Source: Chitinophaga sp. 180180018-3
GTDB taxonomy: Bacteria > Bacteroidota > Bacteroidia > Chitinophagales > Chitinophagaceae
Direction: 5' to 3'
DNA length: 64,000 bases
Assembly: GCF_037893185.1 (NCBI RefSeq)
Contig: NZ_CP140772.1
Coordinates: 3,658,001 to 3,722,000, forward strand
Shown one piece after another: positions 8,565 through 15,449 of this stretch (positions are counted from its first letter, which is position 1; every line of letters starts with the position of its first letter). The notes below the pieces were generated by a model. It searched no databases. It was given only the letters and a program-made list of their open reading frames with translations, and was not told where the DNA came from. The position numbers and the translations under genes are program-made.

Positions 8565-10835
8565 TTACGATTTTTGCCGGATATATTTTTTCAGATAGAT
8601 GCCTGTTTGTGAGTGTTCACAGTTGAGTATTCCGGCAGGAGTGCCTGCAAACACCACCTTGCCGCCATCGCGGCCGGCGCCCGGCCCCATGTCGATGATC
8701 CAGTCGGCCACACTGATCACATCCAGGTTATGCTCAATAGCGATGACCGTACTGCCGCCATCCACCAGTTTGTTCAGCAGGCCAATCAGGCGGTCGACGT
8801 CCGAGAGGTGAAGTCCGGTGGTAGGTTCGTCGAGCACATAAATGCTGCCGCTATTCCCCAGCTCTGTTGCCAGTTTGATACGTTGACGTTCTCCGCCGGA
8901 AAGTGAATCCAGTGGTTGCCCGAGGGTGAGGTAATCCAGCCCGGTTTCGTGTAGCCGTTGCAGTGTATTATTGATGTCTGTTTCCTCAAAAAAGCTCAGG
9001 GCTTCTTCTACATTCAGTTTGAATACTTCGTCGATGTTCTTTCCTCTGAGTCTATATTGCAGTACCTCTTCTGTAAAACGTTTGCCATGGCATACTTCGC
9101 AGGTACTTGCCATAGCATCCATAAATGCCAGATCGGTGTAGGTGACGCCCAGTCCTTTACAGGCGGGGCATGCGCCGGCGCCGTTAAAGGTAAACATGCC
9201 CGCGTTTACTTTATTGCTGCGGGCAAACAGCTGGCGGATCGCATCAGCCATTCCGGTATAGGTGGCGGGGTTAGACCGTACCGAACCCGGGATAGCATTC
9301 TGGTTGATGCAAACCGTTTCGGGGTACAGGCGAGGCAAAACGCCGTTAATCAGGCTGCTCTTTCCGGAGCCGGCTACACCGGTTACCACCGTCAGCACGC
9401 CGGTGGGGATATCGATATCCACGTCACGGAGGTTGTGCAGAACGGCGCCCCTGATTTCGAGGAAGCCGGAAGCCTTTCTGACAGGGCGGTTGACCGGTAG
9501 TTGCTTGCGTAAGCAGGCGCCAGTAAGGGTGGCTGATTGTATCAGTCCTTTTACTGAGCCCTGGAATACTATTTCGCCGCCGTGTTTACCTGCTCCCGGC
9601 CCCATGTCGATAATATGGTCTGCGATGGTAATCACATCCGGGTCGTGTTCTACAACGAGTACTGTATTTCCTTTGTCCCGGAGTTGTTGCATGAGCTCAT
9701 TGAGTTGGTGAACATCGCGGGCATGCAGACCGGTGCTTGGTTCGTCGAAAATATAGAGCATATCGGAGAGGCTGCTACCGAGGTGGCGCACCATTTTCAC
9801 GCGTTGCGATTCTCCGCCGGAGAGTGTAGCAGTTTCCCTGCTGAGGCTGAGGTATCCGAGGCCGATATTAATCATGTGGGTCAGCCTTTCCCTGATGGCC
9901 GCTACCATGGTTACTGCCAGAGGATCAGTGATGCTTTCTATTTCGTGAATAAGATCGCTGATTTGCAAGATGGCATAATCGGCGATATTTCGTTCGTTGA
10001 TGCGACAACTCCTCACTTTTTCATTTAGCCGGGTGCCGCTGCATGTAGCACATTCACCTCTGGTCACCACCTGTTTCAGGGCTGCCTGCAGTGTTTTCTT
10101 ATCTTCTTCCGGCTCCTTATCCAGGAAGCGTTTAGTAAAACGCGGAATAACACCTTCGTATTTAGCAGAAGGCCACCATCCGGGCGCCGGATTAGCGGGT
10201 TTGATCTCCTCCGAATAAAGTAACAGCTGCCACTCATTGTAAGAATACTGTTTCAGTGGTTTATTGTTATCGAAATAGCCCGACATGACGTACCGTTTCC
10301 ACAATGCGGTACCGGGACCGAAAGCGGGGAAACGGATGGCGCCTTCATTCAGCGATTTATTCCGGTCGAACAATTTGTTGATATCGACGGTAGTTACTGA
10401 GCCTATGCCATTACAAACAGGACACATACCTTCCGGATGATTAAAGGAGAATACATGTGAGTATCCGACAAAAGGCCTGCCTATACGGGAAAACAGCAGT
10501 CGCAGCAACGATGCAATATCGGTAGTGGTACCTACCGTAGAGCGGGCATTTCCACGTATCTGTTTCTGATCAACAATAATAGCAGGGCTCAGGTTTTCCA
10601 GCAGGTCTGCCTCGGGCTGCCCGTAATGAGGCAATCTGTGACGGATGAAGCTACTGAAAGTTTCGTTCAGCTGGCGTTGTGCCTCCGCGGCAATCGTATC
10701 AAACACGAGCGATGATTTCCCCGATCCGGACACGCCCGTTAACACGGTGATCTGCCTCTTTGGTATGCTGACATCAATATTTTTAAGGTTATTCTCTCTG
10801 GCGCCTTTAACAATGATCATATCTCGTTTTCCCAT
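8565..10835 (-). CDS. UvrA-like ABC ATPase, short form
   Basis: 756 residues with two ABC ATPase modules. First module: Walker A GVSGSGKSS (residues 34-42), zinc-finger pairs CPVCNGIG and CATCSGTRL, signature LSGGESQRV, Walker B with DEPSTGLHARD. Second module: GVAGSGKSSLI, CPACKGLG and CEVCHGKRF, LSGGERQRIKLA, DEPTTGLHLSD. Standard UvrA has about 940 residues, so this belongs to the shorter class resembling DrrC, the UvrA-like daunorubicin-resistance protein of Streptomyces. A role in recognising or clearing drug-bound DNA is therefore plausible; a role in ordinary excision repair is less likely. It is transcribed divergently from a MarR regulator across a perfect palindrome, which suggests inducible control. 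An alternative start is at 10820. Confidence 0.88.
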   Translation of the reverse strand: MGKRDMIIVKGARENNLKNIDVSIPKRQITVLTGVSGSGKSSLVFDTIAAEAQRQLNETFSSFIRHRLPHYGQPEADLLENLSPAIIVDQKQIRGNARSTVGTTTDIASLLRLLFSRIGRPFVGYSHVFSFNHPEGMCPVCNGIGSVTTVDINKLFDRNKSLNEGAIRFPAFGPGTALWKRYVMSGYFDNNKPLKQYSYNEWQLLLYSEEIKPANPAPGWWPSAKYEGVIPRFTKRFLDKEPEEDKKTLQAALKQVVTRGECATCSGTRLNEKVRSCRINERNIADYAILQISDLIHEIESITDPLAVTMVAAIRERLTHMINIGLGYLSLSRETATLSGGESQRVKMVRHLGSSLSDMLYIFDEPSTGLHARDVHQLNELMQQLRDKGNTVLVVEHDPDVITIADHIIDMGPGAGKHGGEIVFQGSVKGLIQSATLTGACLRKQLPVNRPVRKASGFLEIRGAVLHNLRDVDIDIPTGVLTVVTGVAGSGKSSLINGVLPRLYPETVCINQNAIPGSVRSNPATYTGMADAIRQLFARSNKVNAGMFTFNGAGACPACKGLGVTYTDLAFMDAMASTCEVCHGKRFTEEVLQYRLRGKNIDEVFKLNVEEALSFFEETDINNTLQRLHETGLDYLTLGQPLDSLSGGERQRIKLATELGNSGSIYVLDEPTTGLHLSDVDRLIGLLNKLVDGGSTVIAIEHNLDVISVADWIIDMGPGAGRDGGKVVFAGTPAGILNCEHSQTGIYLKKYIRQKS

Positions 10836-10855
10836 CTCTCTAAAAAATTTAAATA

Positions 10856-10888
10856 GTTAACAAAGTTAATCATTAACTTTGTTAACAA
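10856..10888. promoter_or_regulatory. Palindromic operator overlapping divergent promoters (UvrA-like/MarR)
   Basis: GTTAACAAAGTTAAT, one central C, then the exact reverse complement ATTAACTTTGTTAAC (10856-10886): a perfect 31-bp palindrome. Each arm contains TAACTTTG, which fits the Bacteroidota -7 box TAnnTTTG, at 10874-10881 for the plus strand and 10861-10868 for the minus strand. On the minus strand a TTG (10886-10888) lies 17 bases before its box; the plus strand lacks an obvious -33 element. A dimeric regulator bound here would block both promoters. Confidence 0.7.
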
Positions 10889-10896
10889 ATAAAAAT

Positions 10897-11328
10897 ATGC
10901 CGAAGCCACCAGTAGCAGATCAGTTCGAACAGGCTTATACAGATCTGCAATGTTTAATTATAGCGCAGGTCAATAAATTCAGTTCGGAGAAACTGAGTGC
11001 CACGCAATACCTGATTCTGGATGCGATCATCCGGAACGGGCACACCAGTACAGGCGATCTGGCGAGGCAGTTCCGGATCTCCCCTCCTGCTGTATCGCGT
11101 CATATAAAGAAGTTAATGGAGGATGGTCTTATTGTTCAGAAACGCGACGAAACCGACAGGCGTATTTATTACAACGCTGTGACGGCCAAAGCTGTAAAGC
11201 TGGTAAGCCAGGCTAAGAAGATGCGAAAAACGATGTCGTTGCAGATACAGCAGGTGCTATCGGAAAAAGATTGCAGGGAGTTTGTGAGGATTTGCAGGTT
11301 GATTACAGAGAAAATAGAGATAACCTAA
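10897..11328 (+). CDS. MarR-family transcriptional regulator
   Basis: 143 residues from the ATG at 10897. An in-frame TTG at 10879 would give six more residues, but it lies inside the palindrome and the -7 box, so it is an unlikely start. The winged-helix domain is clear: the helix-turn-helix STGDLARQFRISPPAVSRHIKKL, then the wing GLIVQKRDETDRRIYYNAVT, in the pattern of MarR repressors that respond to small aromatic or toxic ligands. It probably binds the palindrome just upstream and represses itself and the divergent UvrA-like gene. Its stop codon abuts the stop of the convergent NmrA-like gene. Confidence 0.9.
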   Translation: MPKPPVADQFEQAYTDLQCLIIAQVNKFSSEKLSATQYLILDAIIRNGHTSTGDLARQFRISPPAVSRHIKKLMEDGLIVQKRDETDRRIYYNAVTAKAVKLVSQAKKMRKTMSLQIQQVLSEKDCREFVRICRLITEKIEIT

Positions 11329-12276
11329 TCAATATGAAATCTTTTGACCTTTCCATCCAGTGGTACGTAAAAATTGTTCCCAATTGAGGGTATTTTGATT
11401 TATCCTTCTGCTCCACAGCAGGTCACGGTCTTCCCTGAAATATCCATATTCTACTGCATATTCTACCATCCCTGTAATTTCCTGTACCAGCATCTCATTT
11501 GAACTGAATTGCGGAAAATGATGCAACAATTCCTCCCGCGTAAATGCAGCACTATATACAGCTTTCCTGCCAGTTACGCTGATAAAAGTATCGACCATTT
11601 CCCGGGGAGAAATAAAATCCCCGATAACAGGGAGAGATTTGCCAGCATACAGATCCGGATTCGATATAATTTCCAAAACAGCGGGGCCAGTGGCAGTAAG
11701 AGGGTCAACAAAGGGTGCACGGAAGTCTTCAGGTAAATAAACAGGAAATACAAGCGTATCTCCTTTCATGACTGGTGTATAGAATTCAATCAGATTCGTG
11801 TAGAAGAACGCCATGTAAATAAAAGAACTACTGACTGGCAGTGTACGGATATATGCTTCGATGTTAGCCTTATCGGTAAAATGCGGGGCAAATTTTTTCC
11901 CGTTGGTAATTTTATCTACGTTCTCTAAACTGCTAAAAACAATATGTGGAACACCGGCTTCAACAGCAGCATCAGCCAGTTGTTTGCCCAACTCCAGCTC
12001 GTAAGTTGCCGGTGGCGCAATGTTAGGCGTCATTAAGAAAACGCTATCCGATCCCTGAAATGCTTCTGCAAACTCTTTTTCATGCCCAGGTTCAAGAGGT
12101 AAATTTATAAGCTCGGCTCCCAGTCCGGCCAATCTGAGTGCCTCCGGCGCATCCACCCGGCGCGTAATACCGCGTACCCGATAACGCCCACTCTGTAACA
12201 GCGTACGCGCGGTGCTAAGGCCTTGCTTGCCCAAAATACCGGTAACCGTGATTAACGGTTTATCTTTTTGTATCAT
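11329..12276 (-). CDS. NmrA-like NAD(P)-binding protein
   Basis: 315 residues. The N-terminus LITVTGILGKQGLSTARTLLQ is a Rossmann dinucleotide-binding motif, with GxLGxxG in place of the strict GxxGxxG, followed by VRGITRRVDAPEALRLAGLGAELINLPLE, typical of the atypical short-chain dehydrogenase group containing NmrA/HSCARG and QorB. The C-terminal part has no domain I can name. Members act as NAD(P)H-dependent reductases or as redox sensors without catalysis; which applies here is unknown. It is divergent from an HxlR regulator, the same arrangement as E. coli ytfG (qorB) and ytfH, which supports a link to quinone or electrophile stress. Confidence 0.82.
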   Translation of the reverse strand: MIQKDKPLITVTGILGKQGLSTARTLLQSGRYRVRGITRRVDAPEALRLAGLGAELINLPLEPGHEKEFAEAFQGSDSVFLMTPNIAPPATYELELGKQLADAAVEAGVPHIVFSSLENVDKITNGKKFAPHFTDKANIEAYIRTLPVSSSFIYMAFFYTNLIEFYTPVMKGDTLVFPVYLPEDFRAPFVDPLTATGPAVLEIISNPDLYAGKSLPVIGDFISPREMVDTFISVTGRKAVYSAAFTREELLHHFPQFSSNEMLVQEITGMVEYAVEYGYFREDRDLLWSRRINQNTLNWEQFLRTTGWKGQKISY

Positions 12277-12316
12277 TCGTCGTACTTTTTTATTCTTACT
12301 ATAATTATTTTAGTCA

Positions 12317-12347
12317 CAAAACTATTTTTAGTTAAATACATTTGCAA
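12317..12347 (-). promoter_or_regulatory. Promoter of the NmrA-like gene; HxlR promoter adjacent
   Basis: On the minus strand TTG (12345-12347), 20 bases, then TAGTTTTG (12317-12324), fitting the Bacteroidota pattern TTG-N19-20-TAnnTTTG. On the plus strand TACATTTG at 12337-12344 gives a likely -7 box for the HxlR gene, about 15 bases before its first ATG. The two promoters overlap, so a single bound regulator could control both. Confidence 0.55.
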
Positions 12348-12358
12348 TAACTATCGAA

Positions 12359-12757
12359 ATGGATAGGTTAAAAAAGAAGCAAATGAAAACAGAATGTATT
12401 GGTGATTATGTGAAACTGAAAGGGAAGATTTACCCTTGTACAGTAAGCCTTACAATGGATTTGGTGGGTGGGAAATGGAAGGTGGTTATTCTTTATCATT
12501 TAAAAGATGAGGCAAAAAGATATAGCGAACTCCGTAAAGAAATGCCGTCAGTTACAGAAATGACATTGAGTCTGCAATTGAAGCAATTGGAGAAGGATGG
12601 GTTAGTGTCGAGAAAAGTCTATGGCAAAAAACCTCCCGTAAAGGTTATTTATAGCTTAACTGATTTTGGAAAGACATTTGTTCCCGTTCTGGAAGCCATT
12701 ACAGCATGGGGTAATAAGATCGCCAGGGAGCATGGTGAATTTGTAAACGCTTCCTGA
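12359..12757 (+). CDS. HxlR-family transcriptional regulator
   Basis: 132 residues from the first ATG; an ATG eight codons later (12383) is equally possible. The HxlR winged helix is evident: LVGGKWKVVILYHLKDEAKRY, SELRKEMPSVTEMTLSLQLKQLEKDGLVSRKVYG and VIYSLTDFGKTFVPVLEAI. A cysteine in KIYPCTVS sits just before the first helix, where the redox-sensing cysteine of YodB-type HxlR regulators lies; this hints at, but does not prove, thiol-based sensing. It is divergent from the NmrA-like gene and probably regulates it. Confidence 0.9.
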   Translation: MDRLKKKQMKTECIGDYVKLKGKIYPCTVSLTMDLVGGKWKVVILYHLKDEAKRYSELRKEMPSVTEMTLSLQLKQLEKDGLVSRKVYGKKPPVKVIYSLTDFGKTFVPVLEAITAWGNKIAREHGEFVNAS

Positions 12758-12895
12758 TATCGGGTATCCTTCGAACTTTTTATTTTATCAGGCGTTAAAA
12801 TACTATCAGAATTGTCTGACTTTTGGTAATATAACACTTTTTTCATATACGCGCAACTGTATGATGTACAAGTCATTGTAAGGTTCTCAATCTGG

Positions 12896-12939
12896 TATCT
12901 CTTACCTATCTCTTACCTATCTCTTACCTATCCTTTACC
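12896..12939. repeat. Tandem array of four 11-bp repeats
   Basis: TATCTCTTACC occurs three times exactly (12896-12906, 12907-12917, 12918-12928), then once as TATCCTTTACC (12929-12939). The 11-bp period is close to one helical turn. It lies 140 bases after the HxlR stop and 100 bases before the paired 13-bp repeats. The function is unknown: multiple binding sites or simple slippage. Confidence 0.8.
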
Positions 12940-13003
12940 CCTCGATGTGGCAACCTTGTCTTTGCTCCATCCTGAAATCAGTACTTTTTTCTCTATTGAA
13001 AAA

Positions 13004-13070
13004 TTCTCATTTGCTGCACATTTTTTCTCATTTGGTGTGGATTGTTTGATAAAAAAATTCATCAACTTTG
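13004..13070 (+). promoter_or_regulatory. Candidate activated promoter with 21-bp-spaced direct repeats
   Basis: TTCTCATTTGCTG (13004-13016) and TTCTCATTTGGTG (13025-13037) match at 12 of 13 bases and are spaced 21 bases apart, two helical turns. Just downstream TTG (13042-13044), 18 bases and CAACTTTG (13063-13070) approximate the Bacteroidota promoter pattern with one mismatch in the -7 box. Transcription would start near 13077, in a region with no recognised gene. Confidence 0.35.
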
Positions 13071-13082
13071 AATTGTTAAGCG

Positions 13083-13217
13083 TTGGATGTTACAGGAGTA
13101 TACGGTCAATCATTATTTCCCATTAAAGAGGAAGCCAACGTAAACAAGAGGAGAAAAAGCGTTGGACCAGGACCATTAGAGGAATACTTCAACTTCAGGT
13201 ATACACCCAAAGAATAA
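13083..13217 (+). CDS. Possible small ORF behind the 13,042 promoter
   Basis: An open frame of 44 codons begins with TTG at 13083 directly after an in-frame stop, and ends at TAA 13215-13217. Its peptide has a basic centre (NVNKRRKSVGPG) and the end PLEEYFNFRYTPKE. No ATG is available in this frame. A second frame has an ATG at 13087 giving only 18 residues (MLQEYTVNHYFPLKRKPT). I recognise neither. It could be a short peptide, the remains of a larger gene, or part of an untranslated RNA. The support is its position behind a candidate promoter, so confidence is low. Confidence 0.2.
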   Translation: MDVTGVYGQSLFPIKEEANVNKRRKSVGPGPLEEYFNFRYTPKE

Positions 13218-13255
13218 TTCGATTTTCAGCATTTACGATGCGGATAAACCAGCGC

Positions 13256-14071
13256 TTACTTACAACTTCCATAAGAGAAGTCATATACATTCGGACTACC
13301 ACCTTTACCAGTAGACATCGCCACTGCTGCTACCCTTCCGGCTTTATCATAAGTATAAGATAAACTACGGGTAGTAATAATTTTCCGGTCGTCCATTTTC
13401 GGGACGTGGAATGTTTGCGTCATCACATAACTGGTTAACAAATGCGTATTGGTCATAGGAATAAACTGCCAGGGCATCCGCGCAAAAGCGGTCATGGGTC
13501 CTCCGCCTGATAGTACTTCCAACTTGCTGACATCAAAGCTGGGGATCAGTGTCGCTTCCGCGGTTACACCGTTTTCTTCTAAACTTTTGGATGTCCATTT
13601 TATAAGAGTCAGGTCGCCGCTGTTGTTATAGATGTAATCACAAAGCTGGATACTGTTGGGGGCATAGTTGTCGTACCTGACGATTTTCCCTTCCTTATTA
13701 ATCGTTACTTTATGTGTTGTTCCTGTTTCGAAATCTTTAGTATCATTCATCGTAATAATAAAACCGCCAGTCCCGTTCCCGGAGACATTTACCTGCAACA
13801 GGCCACCAACGGGCAACTGCAGACCATTTAAAGTGCTCAACGGTACTGAACCGGCCATATCTTTCTGGCTGCTGATACCAGTTATAGCGTTTAACTTCGC
13901 TGTTTTATCGTAGTCGAGAACAACAGTGGCGCCGCTTCTTCCGGCTTTGTGAGAGGAAATCGTTACCTGGCAAACCTGGCTGTATACGGCATCTGATAGC
14001 AGGATATTAAAAAAGAACAGCCAGCCGTAATATTTTGTACAATTCTTCACTATTGATGAGATGATTATCAT
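13256..14071 (-). CDS. Secreted protein of unknown function
   Basis: 271 residues. A hydrophobic N-terminal segment (YYGWLFFFNILLSDAVYSQ) looks like a signal peptide, so export is likely. The rest is beta-rich, with HKVTINKEGKIVRYDNY, IYNNSGDLTLIKW and SLSYTYDKAGRVAAVAMS, short repeated units of the kind found in DUF4595-type and RHS-like secreted proteins of Bacteroidota. I cannot assign a function. It is transcribed toward the 500-base repeat-containing gap, and the AraC gene lies 65 bases upstream on the same strand. Confidence 0.7.
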   Translation of the reverse strand: MIIISSIVKNCTKYYGWLFFFNILLSDAVYSQVCQVTISSHKAGRSGATVVLDYDKTAKLNAITGISSQKDMAGSVPLSTLNGLQLPVGGLLQVNVSGNGTGGFIITMNDTKDFETGTTHKVTINKEGKIVRYDNYAPNSIQLCDYIYNNSGDLTLIKWTSKSLEENGVTAEATLIPSFDVSKLEVLSGGGPMTAFARMPWQFIPMTNTHLLTSYVMTQTFHVPKMDDRKIITTRSLSYTYDKAGRVAAVAMSTGKGGSPNVYDFSYGSCK

Positions 14072-14136
14072 CCCACAATAATGGCGAATACCTGTGGCAT
14101 GGAATAGTAAAAAAACGCAATTCTCCGCAACAAAGG

Positions 14137-14979
14137 TTAAAGATCGGGGGCTCCCAGCACGGTAATATCTTCCCGGAGCGTTGGCATTTGTTTGAGGAAA
14201 GTATTGGGCGTTTCGCCGGCAAAAGCTTTAAAATCTTTAATAAAATGCATTTGGTCGTAATACCCGCAGGCATGGGCGATGGATGTCCATCGTTCCGCAG
14301 GCATGGCCATCTTCAGGGCCAGGGCGTGGTTAAAACGGATAATACGGGAATACAGTTTGGGCGAAAGTCCCACCTGCCGGGAAAATTTATTTTCAAAGCT
14401 CCGAAAGCTCATATTCGCCTGGTTGGCAAGCCATTCCATGTTGACAAGTCCTTTTCCGCCAATAATATGGTTCACTACTTTATCAATGCGGCAGTCGCCG
14501 ATGCCGGGATTCTTCCACAGGCAGGACAACAGGAACCGATCTGTAAACTCCTTTAATTCATGCAAGGTTCCTGCTTCCTGGAGCTGTTCCTGCAGCAATG
14601 CCAGCGGTGAGCCCAGCACGGCATCTCCTTCAAGCAATTCGTTTGTCATTGCCTGTACTTCCGTACCGAATATCCTATGAAATCCTCCGGCCTTAAATTC
14701 GATCCCGAATAGCTGATACCCGCCGCTAAAGGACAAGTGCCCTGCATAGCCGGTTTGCATACCCAATAGCTGTCTTTCCCGTGTATTCACTGCCGTTACC
14801 CGTCCTCCTGCAACAAAATAAACCGGGTCAGCACTCAGCCAAAAAGAAAGGAATATGCCCGGGGCAGCGGGAAGTGCTTTACACATTTCCTCACCATTTG
14901 TATCAAATTGCCGAAGGTTGTAACAGCGGATATGGTTCCGTAAAGCGGCAGCGGGGATTAGTTCAGTGGTTTGTACCAT
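14137..14979 (-). CDS. AraC-family transcriptional regulator
   Basis: 280 residues. The N-terminal half resembles the sensing domain of AraC proteins of the DUF6597 type (LIPAAALRNHIRCYNLRQF, GYQLFGIEFKAGGFHRIFG). The C-terminal 100 residues hold two helix-turn-helix motifs: VNMEWLANQANMSFRSFENKFSRQVGLSPK and WTSIAHACGYYDQMHFIKDFKAFAGETPN, with the family's YYDQxHFIKDF pattern. The ligand is unknown. A 13-bp direct repeat upstream (15012-15054) could be its own binding site. The GH18 endoglycosidase gene is divergent from it, 470 bases away, and is a candidate target. Confidence 0.9.
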   Translation of the reverse strand: MVQTTELIPAAALRNHIRCYNLRQFDTNGEEMCKALPAAPGIFLSFWLSADPVYFVAGGRVTAVNTRERQLLGMQTGYAGHLSFSGGYQLFGIEFKAGGFHRIFGTEVQAMTNELLEGDAVLGSPLALLQEQLQEAGTLHELKEFTDRFLLSCLWKNPGIGDCRIDKVVNHIIGGKGLVNMEWLANQANMSFRSFENKFSRQVGLSPKLYSRIIRFNHALALKMAMPAERWTSIAHACGYYDQMHFIKDFKAFAGETPNTFLKQMPTLREDITVLGAPDL

Positions 14980-15011
14980 AGTTTTTTATGAGCACCACTT
15001 TAAATATACAT

Positions 15012-15054
15012 ATTTTACCTGCAAGTCTGATCCGGCATATCATTTTACCTGCAA
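15012..15054. promoter_or_regulatory. Paired 13-bp direct repeat upstream of the AraC gene
   Basis: ATTTTACCTGCAA occurs exactly at 15012-15024 and 15042-15054, 30 bases apart, starting 33 bases upstream of the AraC start codon. AraC-family proteins commonly bind direct repeats, so autoregulation is a reasonable inference. Confidence 0.5.
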
Positions 15055-15162
15055 TGAGTATCTGTCATAATGCTGCATTTGAAAGTGGGGCATATGCCAG
15101 TTAAGCTATACGCCTGCTCTCAGACCTTCGCCCAATATTAAATTTAACGCCATTTTAAAACC

Positions 15163-15449
15163 TAATTTTGTTTTTTATGCTAAAACGTTTAACTTAATAT
15201 TCAAATCGAGAGCATAGTTTCATTCCGAAGATTAATAACTCGTTAGCCTGATAGTATTTCAATAGCATTGTTTGTGTTTTCAACATCGGAATGACTCACC
15301 GGAAGAAGCGACTGGCAGCGCTTCCTGGAAGGAGCTTACCACAATTATTGTCAACTGATCAGCAATGAGTACCCGTTATCACGACTAACGGGGACGTTAT
15401 ACCCTTGTCATCACTTATCATTATTACTATACTTTAAAACTATCCACTT
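15163..15449 (+). promoter_or_regulatory. Promoter and long leader of the GH18 gene
   Basis: TAATTTTG at 15163-15170 fits a TAnnTTTG -7 box, which would give a leader of about 270 bases before the ATG at 15450. No clear TTG -33 element is visible. The leader holds a 9-bp inverted repeat with a 57-base gap (TCATTCCGA at 15220-15228, TCGGAATGA at 15286-15294) and a compact hairpin (GAAGCG at 15305-15310, CGCTTC at 15319-15324). I see no gene in 14980-15449. Whether the leader folds into a regulatory RNA is unknown. Confidence 0.35.

Noticed and set aside
12965..12974. Single CCATCCTGAA as another copy of the tandem CATCCTG motif
   Set aside because: Only one half is present and no second ATCCTG lies ten bases away.
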